In this document: positions 38,619-47,327 of the stretch, piece after piece
How the letters are laid out: every line of letters starts with the position of its first letter
Numbering within the stretch: the first letter of the stretch is position 1
Origin: Nostoc sp. WHI
Lineage (GTDB): Bacteria; Cyanobacteriota; Cyanobacteriia; Cyanobacteriales; Nostocaceae
DNA: 64,000 nt
NCBI RefSeq assembly: GCF_015714725.1
Contig: NZ_WBKM01000291.1
Coordinates: 51,782-115,781, forward strand
Direction: 5' to 3'
Position numbers and translations under genes: made by a program
Notes under the pieces: model-generated
What the model saw: only the letters and a program-made list of their open reading frames with translations
Databases searched by the model: none
Told to the model about the DNA's origin: nothing

Positions 38619-39974
38619 ATGCCTTGTTCTGCCACTCTAACTCAATTAGTTGAAGTTCTTTTGGCCTGTCCTCTAAACTTATCTGAAACTGACTTAACAC
38701 AAGGAAGTAAAAATATACAAACAGATAGCCGTACCCTAAAGCCAGGTGAAATATTTGTGGCTTTCCGAGGCGATAAATTTGACGGCCATGAATTTGTACC
38801 GACAGCGATCGCCAAGGGTGCAATAGCTGCAATTGTAGATTTTGAATACGAAAATCCCGGATTTCCTGTGTTACAGGTAAAAGACACGCTCAAAGCATAT
38901 CAGAAAATCGGTAGATGGTGGCGCGATCGCTTTAATATACCTGTAATTGGCGTAACAGGTTCCGTGGGCAAAACTACAACCAAGGAACTGATTGCGGCAG
39001 TTTTGGCATCACAAGGAGCAGTTCACAAAACTTATGAAAATTACAACAACGAAATCGGTGTCCCGAAAACTCTCCTAGAACTTGGTGCAGAACATGACTA
39101 CGCTGTGATTGAAATGGCAATGCGGGGTAGGGGACAAATTGCCGAGCTGACGCAAATAGCACGTCCAACCATCGGAGTCATTACCAATGTGGGGACAGCA
39201 CATATTGAATTACTCGGTTCCGAAGAAGCGATCGCTGAGGCAAAATGTGAGTTATTAGCCGAAATGCCTGCTGATAGCGTGGCAATCCTCAACTACGATA
39301 ATCCCCTACTCATTGCCACGGCGGCGAAAGTTTGGCACGGACAAGTTGTAACTTACGGCTTTTCTGGTGGAGATATCCAAGGACAGTTCATTGATAACGA
39401 GACTGTGGAAGTCGCAGGAATCCGACTGCCTTTGCCGCTACCTGGTCGTCACAATGCAACTAATTTCTTGGCAGCTTTAGCGGTGGCTAAAGTGTTGGGA
39501 ATTGATTGGGAAAGCTTCAAAGCAGGTGTGGTGGTGGATATGCCCACAGGGCGATCGCAGCGATTTACCTTGCCCAATGATGTGGTAATCTTGGATGAAA
39601 CTTATAATGCTGCACCAGAAGCTATGAGCGCAGCGTTGCAATTATTGGCAGACACACCCGGAAAGCGGAAGATTGCCGTGTTGGGTGCAATGAAAGAATT
39701 GGGAGAGCGATCGCAGCAGTTGCATCAACGAGTGGGAGAAACAGTACGAAAGTTGAATTTAGACGGCTTGTTGGTTTTGGTGGATGGAGAAGATGCCGAA
39801 GCGATCGTCAAAAGTGCCGAGGGTATCCCATCAGAGTGCTTTGCAACTCATGCCGAGTTAGTGGCTAAGTTGAAGACATTTGTGCAAGCAGGCGATCGTT
39901 TATTGTTCAAAGCCGCTCATTCCGTGGGACTAGATCGGGTAGTTAATCAATTACGTGCAGAATTGACCAAATGA
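38619..39974 (+). CDS. murF: MurF, UDP-MurNAc-tripeptide:D-Ala-D-Ala ligase
   Basis: 451-residue cytoplasmic Mur ligase. N-terminal uridine-binding part (QTDSRTLKPGEIFVAFRG), central ATPase part with the P-loop GVTGSVGKTTTKEL near 110-125, substrate motifs (ENYNNEIGVPKTLL; EMAMRGRGQI), and C-terminal part with LDETYNAAPEAMSAAL near 325-340. It adds D-Ala-D-Ala to the tripeptide precursor of peptidoglycan. Length and all motifs are normal for the family. The 250 bases upstream hold no gene that I can support. Confidence 0.96.
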   Translation: MPCSATLTQLVEVLLACPLNLSETDLTQGSKNIQTDSRTLKPGEIFVAFRGDKFDGHEFVPTAIAKGAIAAIVDFEYENPGFPVLQVKDTLKAYQKIGRWWRDRFNIPVIGVTGSVGKTTTKELIAAVLASQGAVHKTYENYNNEIGVPKTLLELGAEHDYAVIEMAMRGRGQIAELTQIARPTIGVITNVGTAHIELLGSEEAIAEAKCELLAEMPADSVAILNYDNPLLIATAAKVWHGQVVTYGFSGGDIQGQFIDNETVEVAGIRLPLPLPGRHNATNFLAALAVAKVLGIDWESFKAGVVVDMPTGRSQRFTLPNDVVILDETYNAAPEAMSAALQLLADTPGKRKIAVLGAMKELGERSQQLHQRVGETVRKLNLDGLLVLVDGEDAEAIVKSAEGIPSECFATHAELVAKLKTFVQAGDRLLFKAAHSVGLDRVVNQLRAELTK

Positions 39975-40227
39975 TCCCGTTACAAACCCAACCTCTCATA
40001 CTGCGAGACTTTGTAGAGTCAAAAATTATATTCTAACAATGTTCTTAATCCATAGAGGTGGCCTAAAGTCTTCTTCAGTTTCCCTGGAAGATTTGTCATG
40101 ATAGGCTAAATAATCTAGTCTTTTTACCGTCTGTGGATGAGAACGACCTCTGCGTGGGTAGAGAAATCCCTCTAAGTAAGCCGACTCGTGGAAGCAGAAA
40201 ACCTCAGAAGGTAACTTCTTAGAATCC

Positions 40228-40446
40228 CCTCCCTTCAGGGCTACGGTGTACACACAAGTCGAAAAAAGCACGATTCTCTCGTTCCCATGCTCTGCGTGGG
40301 AATGGCTGATTAGAGGCTCCGCCTTCAGTTAGACATTGAGCCAGAGACTCAATGAATGCATTCCCAGGCGGCAGCCCAGGAACGAGGAAAGCCTTATCAA
40401 GTTGGTTTTTAGGACTTGTGTGTACACCGTAGCCCTTCAGGGATGG
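40228..40446. mobile_element. Possible small inverted-repeat element (MITE-like) in intergenic DNA
   Basis: A perfect 23-base inverted repeat, 40238-40260 and 40413-40435 (core GGCTACGGTGTACACACAAG), bounds about 150 bases. The outer sides carry a further partly matching CCCTTCAGGG motif. The inside holds a hairpin around TTCCCATGCTCTGCGTGGGAA, a repeat type I know from cyanobacterial genomes. No coding frame in the 640-base gap 39975-40614 looks real. There is no evidence of target duplication that I can verify. Confidence 0.5.
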
Positions 40447-40614
40447 GGTGGATGTCAAATCAGTTAGATGACATATTTATAAAATTATTCGTAACACCTA
40501 TTAGACTTAAAAAAAATAAACACAGTTAAAGCGAGATCCATCCACGAGATAGAAGAAACTACTTATGGAATTCAGTACTGTGAGACTGCTGTCTTAAAAC
40601 CAGGAAAAACGCCC

Positions 40615-41353
40615 GTGGTTCCAATTAGAGATAATAATCCTACAAAAATCACGCCTTATGTGACTTATGGACTGATTGCTGCTAATGTCCTCGCTTTTCT
40701 TTATGAAGCAAGTCTTCCATCACAAGGATTAAATGGGTTTTTACACCTTGCGGCTGTAGTTCCGCGTGAACTCAGCTTAAGCTTTGCTGGTATTTCTGTG
40801 CATCAACCAGTTCCAGAGTGGGCAACTTTGATTACTTCACAATTTTTGCACGGTGGTTTCTTGCATCTAGCTGGTAATATGTTGTTTCTCTGGATTTTTG
40901 GCAATAATGTTGAAGATAAGTTAGGTCATGCCAAATATTTGCTGTTTTATTTATCTTGCGGTATTTTGGCATCCTTGACCCAATGGTACTTCGCTCAAGA
41001 TTCTAGCATTCCTTCTTTGGGTGCAAGTGGTGCGATGTCTACGACGGGCTGATGCCTACGCAGGTGTCATGGGAGCGTACATTCTCCGCTTTCCCAAGGC
41101 GGAAGTTCTTGGCATTGTGCCTTTAGGGTTTTTCTTCCCAACTTTCCGTGTCCCGGCATATTTCTTTTTGGGATTCTGGTTTCTTCAACAAGCCTTCTAC
41201 GGAATTACCAGTCTGGAAGCACGCACCAACATCGGTATGGAAAGCGGCGGTATTGCCTACTGGGCCCATGCAGGCGGGTTTATCTTTGGGGCAATTCTCG
41301 GACCACTGCTGGGTTTATTTAGCGATAAATCCCAGGAAGAATCTTGGTTATAA
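40615..41353 (+). pseudogene. Rhomboid-family membrane protease gene, frameshifted
   Basis: Starts at a GTG with AGGA about 10 bases upstream. The first frame (40615-41052) encodes the N-terminal half of a rhomboid protein: membrane segment after NPTKITPYVTYGLIAANVLAFLY, the FLHGGFLHLAGNMLFLWIFGNNVED region and the active-site GASGA with its Ser. It then stops. The second half continues in another frame to 41353 (GVMGAYILRFPKAEVLG; the His-bearing AHAGGFIFG). A 22-base insertion at 41037-41058 causes the shift; deleting it restores GASGAIAGVMGAY and a HIP1 site. As it stands, the catalytic Ser and His are on different reading frames, so the protease should be inactive. Confidence 0.88.
41037..41058. 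mobile_element. 22-base insertion in a HIP1 site (small dispersed repeat type)
   Basis: The sequence reads GCGAT, then 22 extra bases beginning GTCTACGACGGGCTG and ending CCTA, then CGC. Removing the 22 bases gives GCGATCGC. The insert resembles very small mobile repeats reported in Nostoc genomes (about 21-27 bases, many ending in GCCTACGC), from memory. It is not a multiple of three and shifts the rhomboid frame. Confidence 0.7.
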
Positions 41354-41395
41354 GTAATTCTTCAGTGGATTATTGGGAGTTTCAATCAGGTGTAC

Positions 41396-41640
41396 GCCGT
41401 TCGTTCAAGGCTACTTAAATTAACTCGCCTTTTTCACTAACCAATAAATCGGCGATCGCCTTAATATTCGTACTAGCTTTGCAACCATTAAGTAAGTCGG
41501 CGCGAAAAAACCAAACTATGTGGAGATAAGTAAATATCGTCTTTAGCTGCCGATAGGGAAATATGATAAACAACTCGGTCTGTATCTGAATTTAATTATC
41601 TCCACTCAGACCGACCATATTTTTTGACACGAGCAACATA
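41396..41640 (-). pseudogene. Possible decayed open frame, unknown
   Basis: The 304-base gap between the rhomboid and deaminase genes is open on the minus strand in two frames that join with one base removed: one reads DRVVYHISLSAAKDDIYLSP, the next DLLNGCKASTNIKAIADLL and ends at a stop near 41415. Composition looks protein-like, but I do not recognise a family and no start is evident. It may be the end of a lost gene, or chance. Confidence 0.3.
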
Positions 41641-41657
41641 TAATGCACCATATAGAT

Positions 41658-42113
41658 TTAAGATAATTTAAATAATTGTAGGCATTCTATTTTTAAAAGG
41701 TCTTTTGTCACCTTAATTTTTCTAAATGATTTAGCGATAACTTGTTCGCAAGATATATTAATTTGTGATTGATTTAGTGAGATTAAATCTTGAATTGAAG
41801 TGCCATATATAATTTCTGATATGCCAGTCCAAACACAAGCGGTTGCACACATTGGACAAGGTTCGCTAGTTGTATATATGCTATAACCTTCTAAAGAATA
41901 GCTCTTAAGTTTAGCTGTTAAACTGCGAATGACGTTGATTTCTGCATGGGCTGATGGATCATTGTCTCTCCTAACAGTATTATGAGCTACGGCAACGACT
42001 TCGTTATCTTTAACAATAACTGCACCGTAAGGGGCATCACCTTTTTTTGCTTCTGCCAATGCTAAACGCATAAAATATTCTGGGTTCATATAAGCTTGCT
42101 TGAACATAATCAT
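41658..42113 (-). CDS. Nucleoside/guanine deaminase family protein
   Basis: 151-residue zinc deaminase of the cytidine/deoxycytidylate deaminase superfamily. Zinc and catalytic motifs are HAEINVIR (His and Glu) and EPCPMCATA (two Cys). N-terminal NPEYFMRLALAEAKKGDAPYGAVIV is typical of the guanine deaminase / tRNA adenosine deaminase-like branch; the substrate cannot be fixed from sequence. An internal ATG at 42089 fits relatives better as the start, but neither start has a clear ribosome site. It is a lone gene, divergent from the channel gene. Confidence 0.85.
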   Translation of the reverse strand: MIMFKQAYMNPEYFMRLALAEAKKGDAPYGAVIVKDNEVVAVAHNTVRRDNDPSAHAEINVIRSLTAKLKSYSLEGYSIYTTSEPCPMCATACVWTGISEIIYGTSIQDLISLNQSQINISCEQVIAKSFRKIKVTKDLLKIECLQLFKLS

Positions 42114-42182
42114 AATAGTTAACTATATCGTATTTCTAATGCTATAACTGGAAAATAATTAAAATTTAGTTAATCGTTAAAT

Positions 42183-42962
42183 ATGTTACTGAGCAGAGAA
42201 GAAACAGAATTTTATTTAAAAGATTTGGAAACACCATTAGGTAAAGCGATTAATTTAACACTTGCCGCTTTGGTGCTACTGTCATCAGGGATTTTTGTGG
42301 CAGAAACATATAATATTCCTGATTTTGTGCGGTTTCAATTGAACATAGCCGATAGTGCGATCGTTATTATCTTCGCGGTGGAATATTCTCTCCGTCTGTG
42401 GAGTGCGGAAAACAAAATTAAGTATATTTTTAGCTTTTATTCGATTATTGACTTAATGGCAATTTTGCCATTTTTTCTAGGAATCGTAGATATCAGTTTT
42501 ATCCGCTTACTACGATGGTTTCGGATTTTACGATTAATCAGATTTATAGATAGAAAATTTTTATTCGCCAGTATCAGCACTGAAGATGGGATGATTTTTG
42601 CACGAATATTATTTACATTATTTGCAATTGTTTTTATTTACTCTGGCTTAATTTATCAAGTCGAGCATCCGGTTAATCCTGAAAACTATGGGACATTTTT
42701 GGATGCATTTTATTTTTCTGTTGTCACAATGACAACTGTAGGGTTTGGTGATGTTACTCCAATTTCTGAATTAGGGCGTTTGCTAACAGTACTGATGATT
42801 TTCACAGGAATTGCATTAATTCCTTGGCAAGTGGGAGATTTAATTAAGCGAGTGGTGAAAACTGCTAATCAGGTAGAAATAGTTTGTTCAGGTTGTGGTT
42901 TGTCTTTCCACGATGTAGATGCTGGGTTTTGTAAAAGGTGTGGGGCTAAATTATCTACTTAA
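42183..42962 (+). CDS. Voltage-gated-type potassium channel with C-terminal zinc ribbon
   Basis: 259 residues, six predicted membrane segments in about residues 25-225. The fourth carries regularly spaced Arg (IRLLRWFRILRLIRF), a voltage-sensor pattern. The pore loop has TMTTVGFGDVTP, a potassium selectivity filter. The last 30 residues form CSGCGLSFHDVDAGFCKRCG, two CxxC pairs of a zinc ribbon, in place of a usual C-terminal coiled coil. Role: ion flux across the inner membrane, with a possible regulatory metal-binding tail. No operon partner is evident. Confidence 0.88.
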   Translation: MLLSREETEFYLKDLETPLGKAINLTLAALVLLSSGIFVAETYNIPDFVRFQLNIADSAIVIIFAVEYSLRLWSAENKIKYIFSFYSIIDLMAILPFFLGIVDISFIRLLRWFRILRLIRFIDRKFLFASISTEDGMIFARILFTLFAIVFIYSGLIYQVEHPVNPENYGTFLDAFYFSVVTMTTVGFGDVTPISELGRLLTVLMIFTGIALIPWQVGDLIKRVVKTANQVEIVCSGCGLSFHDVDAGFCKRCGAKLST

Positions 42963-42965
42963 ACA

Positions 42966-43274
42966 GAGCGTAATATTCGAGGTATTATTAAAGCAGAGTG
43001 CTACAAACTAATAATTGGAAAATGTTTTGCGATAGTACCAAGTGCGATTAGAGTTCATGCTACTCCTGTTGATTATTGGCGACCTTTACCTGATGCTTTC
43101 GCCTGGATATTTAGAAACTTCTCTCAACAGAAGTTGTACGTCTATGGCAATCCTACCACTGTAATAGCTAGTTATCATGGAATAGCCGTAGAAGAACTAA
43201 CATCTGAAGAACTAGACGCTTATCATCCAGATTATCCCGTCGCAAATTGTATTTTGGCTGAAAAGCAAACCTAA
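42966..43274 (+). pseudogene. Small open frame without a usual start, conserved-looking
   Basis: The frame directly after the channel stop, in the same register, is open for about 100 codons to a TAA at 43274: it includes CFAIVPSAIRVHATPVDYW, PLPDAFAWIFRNFSQQKLYV and VEELTSEELDAYHPDYPVA. It reads like real protein, but no ATG, GTG or TTG is present in its first third. It may be a decayed gene fragment or start at a rare codon. I do not recognise the family. Confidence 0.4.
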
Positions 43275-43295
43275 AACTGTGAGGAGAAATTATTT

Positions 43296-44264
43296 ATGAA
43301 AATTGCTCTTGTCGCTTGGGGTTATATCCCTGAACCTCCCCTATCACATTCTGTTTTGACTGTGATAAATGGATACAAGAATTTTTTAGAGAAAATTGGA
43401 CATCAAGTTGATATTATAAATGAAAAAAATGTTAACGAAGTCATAGAATATATTAATAATAATAATTATGATTTTGTGCATTTACACGCCTACAGTTTTG
43501 TAAACGAATTTAATCTACACCTTAAACAGAAGTATTGTTTTACCTGCCATGATGGTTATTTGTTTAAAACAGATAAATGGAATGAAGAATTTAGACAAGC
43601 ATATCAACATTATTTCAATGCACCTGGAATAATTGCCCTTTCTCACTTAACAAAAGATTTCTTCCTGAAAGCAGGCTATTCTGGATACATATCAGTGCAA
43701 ATGAACGGTATTGATACTCAAAAAGTAAATTTTCAATCTAAAGGGAATAATAAAACTATTTGTTTAGGTTGGATTCAACCAAGAAAACAACAAAAATTAC
43801 TAGCGAAAATAATAGATGGAAAGATTGCAGTAGATTTTGTTGGCCCTCTAGATGATCCTGATTTTGTTGAAGGAATAACGACAAAACATTTAGGTGTATG
43901 GAGTTTAGAACAAGTTTATCATCGTCTCACAGATTATAGTTGTTTAGTTTTAATTAGTGAAGGAGAAGTTGCACCATTAGTAGTATTAGAAGCAATGGCA
44001 GCAGGTTTATGTATCGTTGTTTCCGAATCTGCTAGTGCCAATTTACATAACAAACAATTCATCAGAGTTTTGCCAGATGATATTCTAACTAATACCACAG
44101 CAGAATCTCAAAAAATTGTTACGAATGCAATTAGCGAGATGATTGAGAAAAACCAACATTGTCGCCCGGAAATTGTAGAATACGTCCGAGAAAACTTTGA
44201 TCTTAGTCGTCTAATTTATAATTATAATGATATTATGCGTGAATTTATAAATGTACATAGTTAA
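43296..44264 (+). CDS. Glycosyltransferase, GT4-like
   Basis: 322-residue protein with the two-lobe GT-B pattern: N-terminal MKIALVAWGYIPEPPLSHSV, middle HLHAYSFVNEFN and CHDGYLFKT, and the C-terminal donor-site motif EGEVAPLVVLEAMAAGLCIV near 225-250. It is likely to transfer a sugar from a nucleotide donor in the cytoplasm. GAGGAG lies 9 bases before the ATG. The gene and the next one are more AT-rich than the surroundings, with many AAT and ATA codons, which could mean transfer from elsewhere. The acceptor is unknown. Confidence 0.85.
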   Translation: MKIALVAWGYIPEPPLSHSVLTVINGYKNFLEKIGHQVDIINEKNVNEVIEYINNNNYDFVHLHAYSFVNEFNLHLKQKYCFTCHDGYLFKTDKWNEEFRQAYQHYFNAPGIIALSHLTKDFFLKAGYSGYISVQMNGIDTQKVNFQSKGNNKTICLGWIQPRKQQKLLAKIIDGKIAVDFVGPLDDPDFVEGITTKHLGVWSLEQVYHRLTDYSCLVLISEGEVAPLVVLEAMAAGLCIVVSESASANLHNKQFIRVLPDDILTNTTAESQKIVTNAISEMIEKNQHCRPEIVEYVRENFDLSRLIYNYNDIMREFINVHS

Positions 44265-44337
44265 AGAGTAATTTCTCAGACTGTTAACACCTTTATTGGT
44301 CAGGTTTTTGTGTGAACAATACAATGATGATTTAACA

Positions 44338-44991
44338 ATGAAAACTCTAGTTTTTGATTCCAGTCATGAAATATCAATTATCCTCTGTACCTACAATCGG
44401 GCAAAATATCTCAATAATTGCATTGATAGTGTTATCGCTCAAACTTTTAAAGATTGGGAACTGATTGTAGTTGATGATGGTAGCGAAGATAATACTTTTG
44501 AAATTGTTAATCCTTATATTCAACAATTTCAAAATATCCGGTATTTGAAACATCAAAACAAGAAGCTGTGGTATGCTAAAAATGCTGGTATCCAGGCATC
44601 TTTCGGCAAATACATAACATTCATCGATAGCGATGATGCGTACAAAGTCAATCACTTGGATGCACGAATCGAATATATGAAAGCTAATCCAGAAATTGAC
44701 TTGATTGAAAGTGGATTCACAACAGAAGAAGAGGTTTGGGTTGCAGATTATTTTCAATCAGGTAAAAAAATTAATCTCCGAGATTGTGTTTTAGGCCCAA
44801 CATTTTTTGGTAAGAGGCAGGTATTTTTTGAGGTAAAAGGATTTAATAATATTGCTTATGGAGAGGATACAGACTTTTGGTATCGGGCAGCAAAAATCTT
44901 TAGAACCGCAAAAGTAACCGAACCTCAAACCTATATTTACACAAGAGCAGAAACTAGTATTACCAAAAGTGTTTTGGAGAGTATTTCTTAA
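44338..44991 (+). CDS. Glycosyltransferase family 2
   Basis: 217 residues from the ATG at 44338 (an in-frame TTG at 44296 is less likely because MKTLVFD begins the conserved part). GT-A motifs: SIILCTYNRAKYLNNCIDS, ELIVVDDGSEDNT, and FIDSDDAY, which carries the metal-binding Asp pair. The C-terminal part has YGEDTDFWYRAAK. It should be a cytoplasmic sugar transferase acting with the GT4-like gene just upstream. AT-rich codon use is similar to that gene. Confidence 0.87.
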   Translation: MKTLVFDSSHEISIILCTYNRAKYLNNCIDSVIAQTFKDWELIVVDDGSEDNTFEIVNPYIQQFQNIRYLKHQNKKLWYAKNAGIQASFGKYITFIDSDDAYKVNHLDARIEYMKANPEIDLIESGFTTEEEVWVADYFQSGKKINLRDCVLGPTFFGKRQVFFEVKGFNNIAYGEDTDFWYRAAKIFRTAKVTEPQTYIYTRAETSITKSVLESIS

Positions 44992-45009
44992 TTTGATTAA
45001 CTACCTGGT

Positions 45010-46329
45010 ATGAAGAATATCTTTTTTCCATTCCAAATAAGCCATTATTCTCGCAGGTTCATTGGTTCTGTTTGGCAAATGTTACTTATAGGGATTGTCT
45101 TAAGTTCGTACCTAATATTTTTATCTGGTTGTCAGGGACTAGCACAGAAGGATGACGGAGTAATTCATTTGACCTTATGGCAAGCGATCAATCCCCCTGC
45201 TAATCGGGATGTGTTTGAAAAACTTCTAGAAAAGTTTAATCAGACTCATACTGATATCCAGGTAGAATCTGTCTTCTTAGCTCAACCCCAATTGCCAAAA
45301 ATATTAACAGCAGTTGTGGGTAATGCGCCTCCAGATATTCTGGCATTCTACCCACAAATTACAGGTCAGTTAGCAGATTTAAAGGCAATTATACCTTTAG
45401 AAGATTGGTTGGACAAATTGCCATTAAAGTCAGAAATCAGCCCTAACCTACTTGAAGAATTGCAATTAGACGGTCATCTTTGGTCAGCCCCATTGTACAC
45501 CAGCAATATAGGCATTTTTTACAGACCTAAGCTTTTCCAAGCTGCGGGAATTACGCAAATGCCTAAGACTTGGGAAGAGTTGAGGCAAGTTGCCAAAAAA
45601 TTGACCATAGACCGCAATGGCGACAACCGACCAGAACAGTACGGAATTGTTCTGCCTTTAGGAAAGGGAGAATGGACTGTTTTTAGCTGCTTCCCTTTTT
45701 TATTGAGCGCTGGGGGAGAAGTAATGACAAATAACCGACCGGATTTAACGAATGCTGGAGTGCTGAAAGCCTTACAATTCTGGCAACAGCTATTAAAAGA
45801 TGGTTCAGCAATGCTTTCTTCTCCAGAGCGGGGTTATGAAGAAGATGCTTTTATAGCAGGTCGCGTTGCTATGCAAATTACGGGGCCTTGGACTTATATC
45901 ACTAAATCTAAAGTTGATTATGACGCATTTCCCATACCTACAAATGTTGCTCAAGCTACGGTGACAGGTGGTGGAAATCTGTATGTGATGAAGACTACAC
46001 TAGCTAGAGAGCAAGCTGCACTCAAGTTTTTAGAGTATGTTTTGAGTGAAGAATTTCAAAAAGAATGGAGTATCGGAACAGGTTTTTTACCAGTTAACCT
46101 TAAAGCTGCACAAAGTGAAGCTTATCAGCAATTCATGAACCAAAAACCTTGGTTAAAAGTGTTTATGGAACAAATTCCTCTAGCTGGCGCTCGACCGATT
46201 ATTGCTGGATATAGCCGTCTTTCTGACAGTCTTGGTCGAGCTATCGAGGCTACGTTGCTGGGTGAGTCTCCTGAAAAAGCTCTCAAAACAGCACAAGAGC
46301 GTTTAGAACTTATTTGGGATAACAATTAA
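45010..46329 (+). CDS. ABC transporter substrate-binding lipoprotein, sugar type
   Basis: 439 residues of the family 1 extracellular solute-binding proteins. Signal peptide with lipobox LSGC (Cys about residue 41), so it is probably anchored to the outer face of the inner membrane. Body motifs: HLTLWQAINPPANRDVFEKL, LFQAAGITQMPKTWEELRQ, DRNGDNRPEQYGIVLP, AMQITGPWTY, ALKFLEYVLSEEFQKEW. It should capture a sugar or polyol for uptake. No permease or ATPase gene is next to it, so its partner transporter is elsewhere. Confidence 0.9.
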   Translation: MKNIFFPFQISHYSRRFIGSVWQMLLIGIVLSSYLIFLSGCQGLAQKDDGVIHLTLWQAINPPANRDVFEKLLEKFNQTHTDIQVESVFLAQPQLPKILTAVVGNAPPDILAFYPQITGQLADLKAIIPLEDWLDKLPLKSEISPNLLEELQLDGHLWSAPLYTSNIGIFYRPKLFQAAGITQMPKTWEELRQVAKKLTIDRNGDNRPEQYGIVLPLGKGEWTVFSCFPFLLSAGGEVMTNNRPDLTNAGVLKALQFWQQLLKDGSAMLSSPERGYEEDAFIAGRVAMQITGPWTYITKSKVDYDAFPIPTNVAQATVTGGGNLYVMKTTLAREQAALKFLEYVLSEEFQKEWSIGTGFLPVNLKAAQSEAYQQFMNQKPWLKVFMEQIPLAGARPIIAGYSRLSDSLGRAIEATLLGESPEKALKTAQERLELIWDNN

Positions 46330-46352
46330 TAATTCGTAATTCGTAAGGATGA

Positions 46353-47105
46353 TCATGCAGAAATTTCAGTTTTGCGATGGGAATTTCTTTTCAAGGTACA
46401 CAAGCCAATTGCTGGGATGATTCCCAGAATCACTGCTGTAAATAATTGTCCACTCCAATACAAGATAGGAATACGGGTTGCTTCTGGAATTAAATTTTGT
46501 ACGAGAAAAAGCAACCAAACCAAAATACTAATTAATAAAAAAGAGATTGAAGGTAAAAAATTCCACCACCAAATGTCTGCTGTATATCGCCTCAATACTA
46601 ACCATTGGCAAAGCCCCAGCCAAATACCAGAAATTATATATGCGATCGCTGACATAAATCCAAAAATAAAAATTTGTTCAGGAGATAAAGTTTCATTTAA
46701 CGATGAGGCAATGGTTGAAATGTAGTTAATCCAAGCTGTAGAAATGCCGTTGGCAATCAACCAACCGACGCTGGTAGCAAATAGCCACTGCCAACCCGAT
46801 AAATATCGGTAAAGAATAAGGCTCTGGTCGGTGGCGAAAATTACTGCAAACACAACGTTGCTAAGGCTTCTGACTAAAATGCTCCATGTTTGTGGCTGGA
46901 GAGCAACGGTAGGTGAGAGGCTTTGGAGAATAATTTTCTCTAAGGCTATACTGACAACGCCACCCACAACCCATCCAATAACGGTCATCAAGGTAAACTG
47001 AATAAAGAACCTCTGTCGCTGCGATCGCGGAATCAAAAATTTCCCTGGATTAGGCTCGTTGTTAGTAGATGCAGCATGATCACGACTGTTAGAGTCAGTT
47101 TGCAT
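46353..47105 (-). CDS. Membrane protein of unknown function
   Basis: About 250 residues from the ATG at 47105 (MQTDSNSRDHAASTNNEP). The frame is open further upstream but that part is a translation of a short tandem repeat and is not credible. A polar N-terminal 40 residues is followed by about six hydrophobic segments (FTLMTVIGWVVGGVVSIAL; NVVFAVIFATDQSLILYRYL; LFATSVGWLIANG; GFMSAIAYIISGIWLGLCQW; LPSISFLLISILVWLLFLV; LFTAVILGIIPAIGL). I do not recognise a family with assigned function. It converges with the ABC lipoprotein gene. Confidence 0.75.
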   Translation of the reverse strand: MQTDSNSRDHAASTNNEPNPGKFLIPRSQRQRFFIQFTLMTVIGWVVGGVVSIALEKIILQSLSPTVALQPQTWSILVRSLSNVVFAVIFATDQSLILYRYLSGWQWLFATSVGWLIANGISTAWINYISTIASSLNETLSPEQIFIFGFMSAIAYIISGIWLGLCQWLVLRRYTADIWWWNFLPSISFLLISILVWLLFLVQNLIPEATRIPILYWSGQLFTAVILGIIPAIGLCTLKRNSHRKTEISA

Positions 47106-47112
47106 AGGAAGG

Positions 47113-47152
47113 TAGGGGAGTGGGGAGTAGGGAGTAGGGAGTAGGGAATGAA
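47113..47152. repeat. Heptamer tandem repeat GGGAGTA
   Basis: About five copies of GGGAGTA/GGGGAGT just upstream of the membrane protein start. A complementary run (CCCAACTCCCCACTCCCC) lies at 47222-47240. Short tandem heptamers of this kind are a known repeat class in heterocystous cyanobacteria. Confidence 0.8.
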
Positions 47153-47327
47153 GAAGACAAGGAGGACAACTATGCCTAATGCCCAATATCCAGTTCAATG
47201 TTAATTCTTGTTTTATCCTATTCCCAACTCCCCACTCCCCTTTTAGTGCAAACCTGCTGAAAAAGCGTAATGCCAGAATGATAAGCTAAACAGTGACATA
47301 AAAAAGTGACTTAGGATGAAGTGATAA

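Noticed and set aside
40615..41353. Programmed frameshift in the rhomboid gene
   Set aside because: No slippery sequence; the shift is explained exactly by a 22-base insertion in a HIP1 site.
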